Of a DNA stretch of 11,543 nt, positions 7,574-11,543 are shown piece after piece. The notes beneath the pieces are model-generated. The model was given only the letters and a program-made list of their open reading frames with translations. It made no database searches and was not told where the DNA came from. The DNA comes from Lachnospiraceae bacterium (GTDB lineage Bacteria; Bacillota_A; Clostridia; Lachnospirales; Lachnospiraceae), in the NCBI GenBank assembly GCA_016281675.1, contig JAEEJD010000048.1, positions 1-11,543 of the forward strand, read 5' to 3'. The stretch's first letter is position 1. Each line of letters opens with the position of its first letter. The translations under genes were made by a program, and so were the position numbers.

Positions 7574-8626
7574 TCATGCCTGTTTCTTAAGTGATTTCTT
7601 CTTACGTGCGATCACGATCGACTGAACGACAAGGAACAGACACAGCATAGCAGCTACCGTGATTCCTGTCCACCATGCCTGATCGAATCCGGCAGATGAA
7701 ACTATACTCTGGATAGTTGCAAGCGAGAGTACACCGAACAGCGTACCGATGATATTACCGACACCGCCGGTCAGCATCGTTCCTCCGATGATCGATGAAG
7801 CGATCGCGTTCATCTCCGCACCGGATGCATGGGATGCCGCTCCCGAACCTACATGCAGGAAGTAAACGTATCCGCCTATACCTGCAAGAATTCCGCACAT
7901 AAGGTGAGCAAAGAATTTGGTACGCTTAACGTTGATACCGAGCATCAGCGCGCTTGTCCTGTTTCCGCCGACCGCATAGAAAGAACGGCCGAGCTTGGAA
8001 TATCTGAGCACAAAGAACAGGATCAGGACAACGAGGAGTGCCACAAACACACCTATCTCTATCTTGGCCGGAACCAGTTTTCCTTTTTTGTTTACTGTTC
8101 CGAGGAATGCAATCCTTATAGGCTCTTTGAGCTTGTTAAATGCCTCGTTCTCGACGTTGAACGGGTTGGTATGAACGATCGTCGTCATACCTCTTGCAAA
8201 GAACATACCTGCAAGCGATACGATGAACGGCTGAATGTCAAGGTATGCTATAAGGTAACCCTGAATGAGTCCGTATGCCAGTCCGATACCGAGTGCTATA
8301 AGCATTGAAACCGCCACATTACCCGGTGTAAGGTTCTGCTCCGGATTGAGCACGTTTCTGTCAAGGTATACGGCACAGCACATACTTACGAGTGCCGCAA
8401 CACCGCCGACCGAGATATCGATGCTCCCGATTATCATTACGAGCGTCAGTCCGCATGACATAAGTATCAGGGCAGCATTTGCGTTTAATATGTTCAGGAA
8501 AGTCTGGAGCTTTAAGAAACCTTTTCCCTGAAAGATCATCGCGCCTATATACATCGCGAAGAATACGACGATCGTGATCGTCAGAAGGACCATGGTATCT
8601 GAGATACTTTTGCGCTTTGTATTCAT
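7574..8626 (-). CDS. yjfF: Sugar ABC transporter permease, YjfF-like
   Basis: This 350-residue inner-membrane permease of the BPD_transp_2 family (CUT2 class) has about eight to ten hydrophobic segments. Diagnostic features are GSIDISVGG (67-75) in the early membrane region, the YLIAYLDIQPFIVSLAG stretch (124-140), and the cytoplasmic loop SGAEMNAIASSIIGGTMLTGG (268-288) that contacts the ATPase. It forms the sugar channel as a heterodimer with the neighbouring YtfT-like permease. Its ATG directly follows the TAA of that gene (TAAATG), with a GGGGTGG purine run overlapping the upstream coding end, so translation is coupled. The C-terminal tail is basic (RKKKSLKK), consistent with a cytoplasmic end. 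The symbol is given by similarity to the E. coli ytfQRT-yjfF system; the transported sugar here is inferred from the linked araD. Confidence 0.9.
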   Translation of the reverse strand: MNTKRKSISDTMVLLTITIVVFFAMYIGAMIFQGKGFLKLQTFLNILNANAALILMSCGLTLVMIIGSIDISVGGVAALVSMCCAVYLDRNVLNPEQNLTPGNVAVSMLIALGIGLAYGLIQGYLIAYLDIQPFIVSLAGMFFARGMTTIVHTNPFNVENEAFNKLKEPIRIAFLGTVNKKGKLVPAKIEIGVFVALLVVLILFFVLRYSKLGRSFYAVGGNRTSALMLGINVKRTKFFAHLMCGILAGIGGYVYFLHVGSGAASHASGAEMNAIASSIIGGTMLTGGVGNIIGTLFGVLSLATIQSIVSSAGFDQAWWTGITVAAMLCLFLVVQSIVIARKKKSLKKQA

Positions 8627-9709
8627 TTACGCCACCCCCTTCTTAACGGAGAGCTTCTTGAACTGAGCACTGATCCACTCTCTTACCGTAGGTGCCGAGA
8701 ATACGACAAGAACGATAACGACGACTGCCTTATATGCCGACAGGGCATCGGAACTTACTTTCAGTTTGTAAAGTGTGGTGGTAAGGAACTGGATAACATA
8801 TGCACCTATTATCGAAGCCCACATGTTGAACTTACCGCCTGAAAGCGGATTCCCGCCGAGTGCGACCGCGAGGATCGCATCCATTTCTATATCTTTGGCG
8901 ATTACCGAGTAGTTGATCGTCGACAGTCTCGATGTCTTGATAAGTGCCGCAACCGCAACACAAAGACCGAGGATCACGAATGAGATGAACTTAACAAGTT
9001 CGGGATTCAGTCCGTTAAGTCTTGAAGAACTCGGATTGATACCTACCGCCTGAGTGTACAGGCCGAGTGTCGTGAACTTGAGAACAAGGAATATCACGAT
9101 TATACAAACGGCTGCTATGAACACCGGTGCGGGAACGGGTATTCCGGGAATGAAACCGCCGAAGTAAGCGAACTTGGGATCGGGTACTATCGGAAGCTCG
9201 TTGTTGTTGATCCATGCGGCGATCGAACGACCTGCCGTAAAGAGGATCAGCGTTGCTACCATCGGCTGAATCTTGAAGTATGCAACAAGCACTCCGTTAA
9301 ATGCTCCGCACATCATACCTACTACACAGGCAACAAGGAAACCTACTATTATCGGAGCCTGAAGCGAATCGGGACGTGAGTTGGATCCGCAAAGGACTCT
9401 CAAGAGTGCCGAACCGCAAATTGCTATCGTTGCACCGACCGAAATGTCCTGTCCGCCCGATGCCGCGGTAACAAGCGTCATACCGATCGCAAGTATCGCA
9501 AGCTCCGAACCGTAATCGAGTATCGTGATAAGATATCCCGACAGAACCGGGTTACCGGCCGAGTTCGTCTTCGGTGTGATCACAAAGAATGACGGATCAC
9601 ATATAAGATTGAATATTATCAGAAGCAGTAATGCCGCAAGCGGTATTATGATCTGACTGTGTATCAGTTTTCCGAATATTCCGGAGCCTGATTTACTTTT
9701 ATTTGCCAT
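8627..9709 (-). CDS. ytfT: Sugar ABC transporter permease, YtfT-like
   Basis: This 360-residue permease is the partner of the YjfF-like protein. It has an N-terminal membrane segment at about 19-36, the GGQDISVGA motif (85-93), ATLILFTAGRSIAAWI (152-167) and the ATPase-contact loop EMDAILAVALGGNPLSGG (275-292), all typical of CUT2 monosaccharide permeases such as YtfT and RbsC. The start is the ATG at 9709 (MANKSK), because GGAGGTGA ends 5 nt before it. A GTG three codons upstream lies within that ribosome site and is unlikely to be used. The gene overlaps the end of the ATPase gene by 11 nt, so its ribosome site is part of the ATPase coding sequence. It would sit in the cytoplasmic membrane and import a sugar delivered by one or both binding proteins. 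Confidence 0.9.
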   Translation of the reverse strand: MANKSKSGSGIFGKLIHSQIIIPLAALLLLIIFNLICDPSFFVITPKTNSAGNPVLSGYLITILDYGSELAILAIGMTLVTAASGGQDISVGATIAICGSALLRVLCGSNSRPDSLQAPIIVGFLVACVVGMMCGAFNGVLVAYFKIQPMVATLILFTAGRSIAAWINNNELPIVPDPKFAYFGGFIPGIPVPAPVFIAAVCIIVIFLVLKFTTLGLYTQAVGINPSSSRLNGLNPELVKFISFVILGLCVAVAALIKTSRLSTINYSVIAKDIEMDAILAVALGGNPLSGGKFNMWASIIGAYVIQFLTTTLYKLKVSSDALSAYKAVVVIVLVVFSAPTVREWISAQFKKLSVKKGVA

Positions 9710-11213
9710 TACTGTCACCTCCGGCTATCGTACTCATGATCTTGTTCTGATTAAGATCATCTCCCGTAAGTTCTCCGACCACATGTCTGTCACGCATAAC
9801 GATGAGTCTTGAGCACGTTCTGAGCATCTCATCCGTCTCCGAAGAGATGAACGTGATCGCCATTCCTTCGCTCGCAAGCTTAAGAACGAGCTTCTGAATA
9901 TCAACCTTGGTACCTACATCGATACCTCTGGTAGGCTCATCGAGGATAAGGTAATCGGGATGTGTAAGAAGCCATCTTGCAAGTATTACCTTCTGCTGAT
10001 TACCGCCCGACAGTGATTTGATCGGTGTGTCTGCCGAAGCCGTCTTGATGTCAAGAAGCTTGATATACTCATCGGCAAACTTATATGCTTCAGCCTTGCT
10101 GAACGGATGCAAAGCACCCTTAAGTACCTGGTATGCCAGAACTATGTTCTCTCTTACCGAAAGATCGCCGATTATACCGTCAACCTTACGGTCTTCGGGA
10201 AGATAGGCAATACCTTTTTTCATTGCATCTATTGGTTTCGAAATCCTGACCTGCTTACCGTCTTTGGTCTTTTCTCCGGAAAGATTCCTGTCTGCGCCGA
10301 AGATAGCTCTTACGCACTCGCTTCGACCCGATCCGAGAAGACCGGTGAATCCGTTAACCTCACCTTTATTGATATGGAAATCAAACGGATTGACCGCTTC
10401 CGTACTTGAAAGATTGATGGCAGTAAATACAGGTGTTTCGCCTTCTTTCTTCTCATATGTAGCGTTCTCGCTCTTGATGTCGGACATGTCGTCAAGTTCT
10501 TTTCCGAGCATCTTTGATACGAGCTGGACTCTCGGAAGATCCTTGATCTCATATTCGCCAACGAGATGACCGTCACGAAGAACCGTGATCTTATCACATA
10601 CTTCGTATACCTGGTCAAGGAAGTGTGTAACGAATATGATACCTACTCCTTTAGCCTTAAGATCTCTCATGAGTCTGAAAAGTTTTTCAACTTCCTGCTC
10701 GTCAAGAGACGATGTAGGCTCGTCGAGTATAAGAACCTTACAGTCCATATCTACCGCACGCGCTATCGCAACCATCTGCTGAACCGCGATGGAACAGCTT
10801 GCGAGCTGCTGTGTGGGATTGGCGGGGATTGCAAGATCATTGAGGATCTTTCCCGCTCTTTCATTCATTTTCTTCCAGTTACGAAGAGCACTCTCTTCTC
10901 TTCCGATATACATATTCTCTGCCACTGAAAGATTGGGGCAGAGTGTTATCTCCTGATACACGGTACTGATACCGAGATTCTGTGCATCCTGCGGTGATCT
11001 GATCGAAACTGATTTGTCGCCGAGAACGATATCTCCCCCGTCTTTGGGATAAACTCCGGTCAATACCTTGATAAGGGTTGATTTTCCGGCTCCGTTCTCG
11101 CCCATAAGCGCGTGGATCTCACCGCTGCACAATGTAAAATCCACACCCTGTAAAGCTTTGACGCCCGGGAATGCCTTATCGATACCACGCATTTTAAGTA
11201 TTGCATTTTCCAT
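9699..11213 (-). CDS. ytfR: Sugar ABC transporter ATP-binding protein, YtfR-like (two nucleotide-binding domains)
   Basis: This 504-residue tandem ATPase energises the importer. Domain 1 has Walker A GENGAGKST (38-46), Q-loop Q87, a signature in the variant form CSIAVQQ (140-146), Walker B LILDE (161-165) and H197. Domain 2 has the degenerate Walker A GLLGSGRSE (291-299, arginine in place of lysine), signature LSGGNQQ (401-407), Walker B LILDEPTRG (422-430) and SSE in place of the switch histidine. This asymmetry is normal for CUT2 ATPases, and the variant first signature with FVTHFLDQVYEV (194-205) matches YtfR in particular. The ATG at 11213 is preferred because GGGAGGTGA lies 11 nt upstream. 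An in-frame GTG at 11228 lies inside that ribosome site. The gene begins after a hairpin that separates it from the first binding protein, and overlaps ytfT by 11 nt. Confidence 0.93.
   Translation of the reverse strand: MENAILKMRGIDKAFPGVKALQGVDFTLCSGEIHALMGENGAGKSTLIKVLTGVYPKDGGDIVLGDKSVSIRSPQDAQNLGISTVYQEITLCPNLSVAENMYIGREESALRNWKKMNERAGKILNDLAIPANPTQQLASCSIAVQQMVAIARAVDMDCKVLILDEPTSSLDEQEVEKLFRLMRDLKAKGVGIIFVTHFLDQVYEVCDKITVLRDGHLVGEYEIKDLPRVQLVSKMLGKELDDMSDIKSENATYEKKEGETPVFTAINLSSTEAVNPFDFHINKGEVNGFTGLLGSGRSECVRAIFGADRNLSGEKTKDGKQVRISKPIDAMKKGIAYLPEDRKVDGIIGDLSVRENIVLAYQVLKGALHPFSKAEAYKFADEYIKLLDIKTASADTPIKSLSGGNQQKVILARWLLTHPDYLILDEPTRGIDVGTKVDIQKLVLKLASEGMAITFISSETDEMLRTCSRLIVMRDRHVVGELTGDDLNQNKIMSTIAGGDSNGK
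9715..9722 (-). promoter_or_regulatory. Ribosome binding site of ytfT
   Basis: GGAGGTGA lies 5 nt before the ATG at 9709. It is embedded in the last codons of the ATPase gene (within the AGGDSNGK end), so ribosomes finishing that gene expose or reload this site. It decides against the GTG at 9718. Confidence 0.85.
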
Positions 11214-11224
11214 AATGAGTGGAT

Positions 11225-11233
11225 TCACCTCCC
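11225..11233 (-). promoter_or_regulatory. Ribosome binding site of ytfR
   Basis: GGGAGGTGA is a near-perfect match to the 16S rRNA anti-Shine-Dalgarno sequence, 11 nt before the ATG at 11213. It overlaps the GTG at 11226-11228, which makes that GTG an improbable start. It lies 12 nt past the terminator U-tract, so an RNA that reads through the hairpin has a clean translation start. Confidence 0.8.
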
Positions 11234-11245
11234 AGTTATTTCTTC

Positions 11246-11294
11246 AAAAAAAGGGCGCGAGTCGCGTAATTGATATGTACGCTCTCGCGCCCTT
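11246..11294 (-). terminator. Rho-independent terminator or partial terminator between binding protein and ATPase genes
   Basis: Read on the minus strand, AAGGGCGCGAG (11284-11294) pairs perfectly with CTCGCGCCCTT (11251-11261). The stem extends inward by GCGTA/TACGC (11264-11268 with 11278-11282) around a 9-nt loop, and seven U residues follow the last C (11252-11246). It begins 21 nt after the stop codon of the first binding protein. The importer ATPase follows with no room for an obvious full promoter, so partial read-through is likely. This would give more binding protein than membrane components, a common arrangement in ABC operons. The U-tract exists only in the minus direction. Confidence 0.88.
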
Positions 11295-11315
11295 ATTCGT
11301 AATCTTATCTAAATA

Positions 11316-11543
11316 TTAGATACCATAATTCTCAACATCATCAGCTGTGATTGTTGTAGCATCGAATCCCTTCTCGTTCATAACGATGGTCTTCTCAGCG
11401 GGCTCGTTACCTGCCTGAATCTCGTCGATAACTTTGAGGATGTACTCAGACTGGAAAGGATTGCACTGTCCATCATAGTTCCAGTTCTGATCAAGAAGCT
11501 CCTGAAGTGCCCACTTGTTGCAGTCGAAGCCCATTACGATGAC
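11316..11543 (-). CDS. YtfQ-like sugar-binding protein, C-terminal end (truncated by the window edge)
   Basis: The last 75 residues of a protein that continues past the right edge are visible. They align by eye with the C-terminal lobe of the complete binding protein at 6488-7564: VMGFD and VVSFD at the hinge strand, GQCNPF and GECNPL, then a helix with lysine and glutamate residues leading to an AGNEP or KGQEP turn. It is therefore the usual first gene of a ytfQRT-yjfF operon: the extracellular binding component that delivers the sugar to the permeases. The ends differ (this one closes DDVENYGI), so the two are diverged paralogues, not a recent duplication. It is followed by a strong hairpin with U-tract before the ATPase gene. 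The N-terminus, signal peptide and promoter are outside the window. Confidence 0.85.
   Translation of the reverse strand, partial: VIVMGFDCNKWALQELLDQNWNYDGQCNPFQSEYILKVIDEIQAGNEPAEKTIVMNEKGFDATTITADDVENYGI

Noticed and set aside
10134..11213. Variant signature motif in domain 1 and missing Walker lysine and switch histidine in domain 2 of the ABC ATPase, as signs of a damaged gene
   Set aside because: The same pattern is normal in monosaccharide (CUT2) ATPases, and the first-domain variant matches the YtfR subfamily.
1..11543. CRISPR arrays, tRNA or rRNA genes, insertion sequences, phage or toxin-antitoxin modules
   Set aside because: No direct-repeat arrays, tRNA-like folds, transposase or recombinase proteins or terminal repeats were seen; the window is almost fully occupied by the annotated minus-strand genes.

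Overview
The window is about 11.5 kb in which every supportable gene lies on the minus strand, so transcription runs from high to low coordinates. Gene gaps are 48 nt or less or are overlaps, except one 97-nt spacer that holds a terminator-like hairpin. The relatives suggested by the proteins (a YtfQRT/YjfF-type sugar importer in a lipoprotein-type Gram-positive setting, a FIST protein next to an iron-only-hydrogenase-like ferredoxin protein, strong GGAGG ribosome sites, moderate GC) point to an anaerobic Clostridia, probably Lachnospiraceae (Butyrivibrio/Roseburia-like gut or rumen bacteria). That placement is inference from gene content, not from a marker gene.

Right half (11543 to 6488), sugar import: the C-terminal end of a YtfQ-like sugar-binding protein enters from the right edge. 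After it comes a strong hairpin plus U-tract, then a two-domain ABC ATPase (YtfR-like), two permeases (YtfT-like and YjfF-like) and a second, complete YtfQ-like binding lipoprotein. This is a complete CUT2 importer with two different binding proteins. The E. coli relative takes up galactofuranose, and relatives elsewhere serve L-arabinose.

Middle (6462 to 4178), catabolism: an FGGY sugar kinase of about 530 residues is followed by a textbook L-ribulose-5-phosphate 4-epimerase (AraD) with all metal and catalytic residues in place. Together with the importer this suggests uptake of L-arabinose, plausibly in furanose form, and conversion to D-xylulose 5-phosphate. The L-arabinose isomerase needed to complete the route is not in the window.

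Left part (4160 to 1), not obviously sugar metabolism: a 145-residue protein I do not recognise, a large multi-spanning DUF2298 membrane protein (probable GT-C-like fold), a FIST-domain ligand sensor, and the first 140 or so residues of an [FeFe]-hydrogenase-like iron-sulfur protein cut by the left edge. The last two look like a redox or ligand-sensing pair. Tight spacing suggests they can be read from the sugar operon, but a functional link is unproven.

The most unusual non-coding signal is a 51-nt, 22-bp stem-loop embedded in the coding sequence of the second binding protein, centred on its lipobox cysteine codon.
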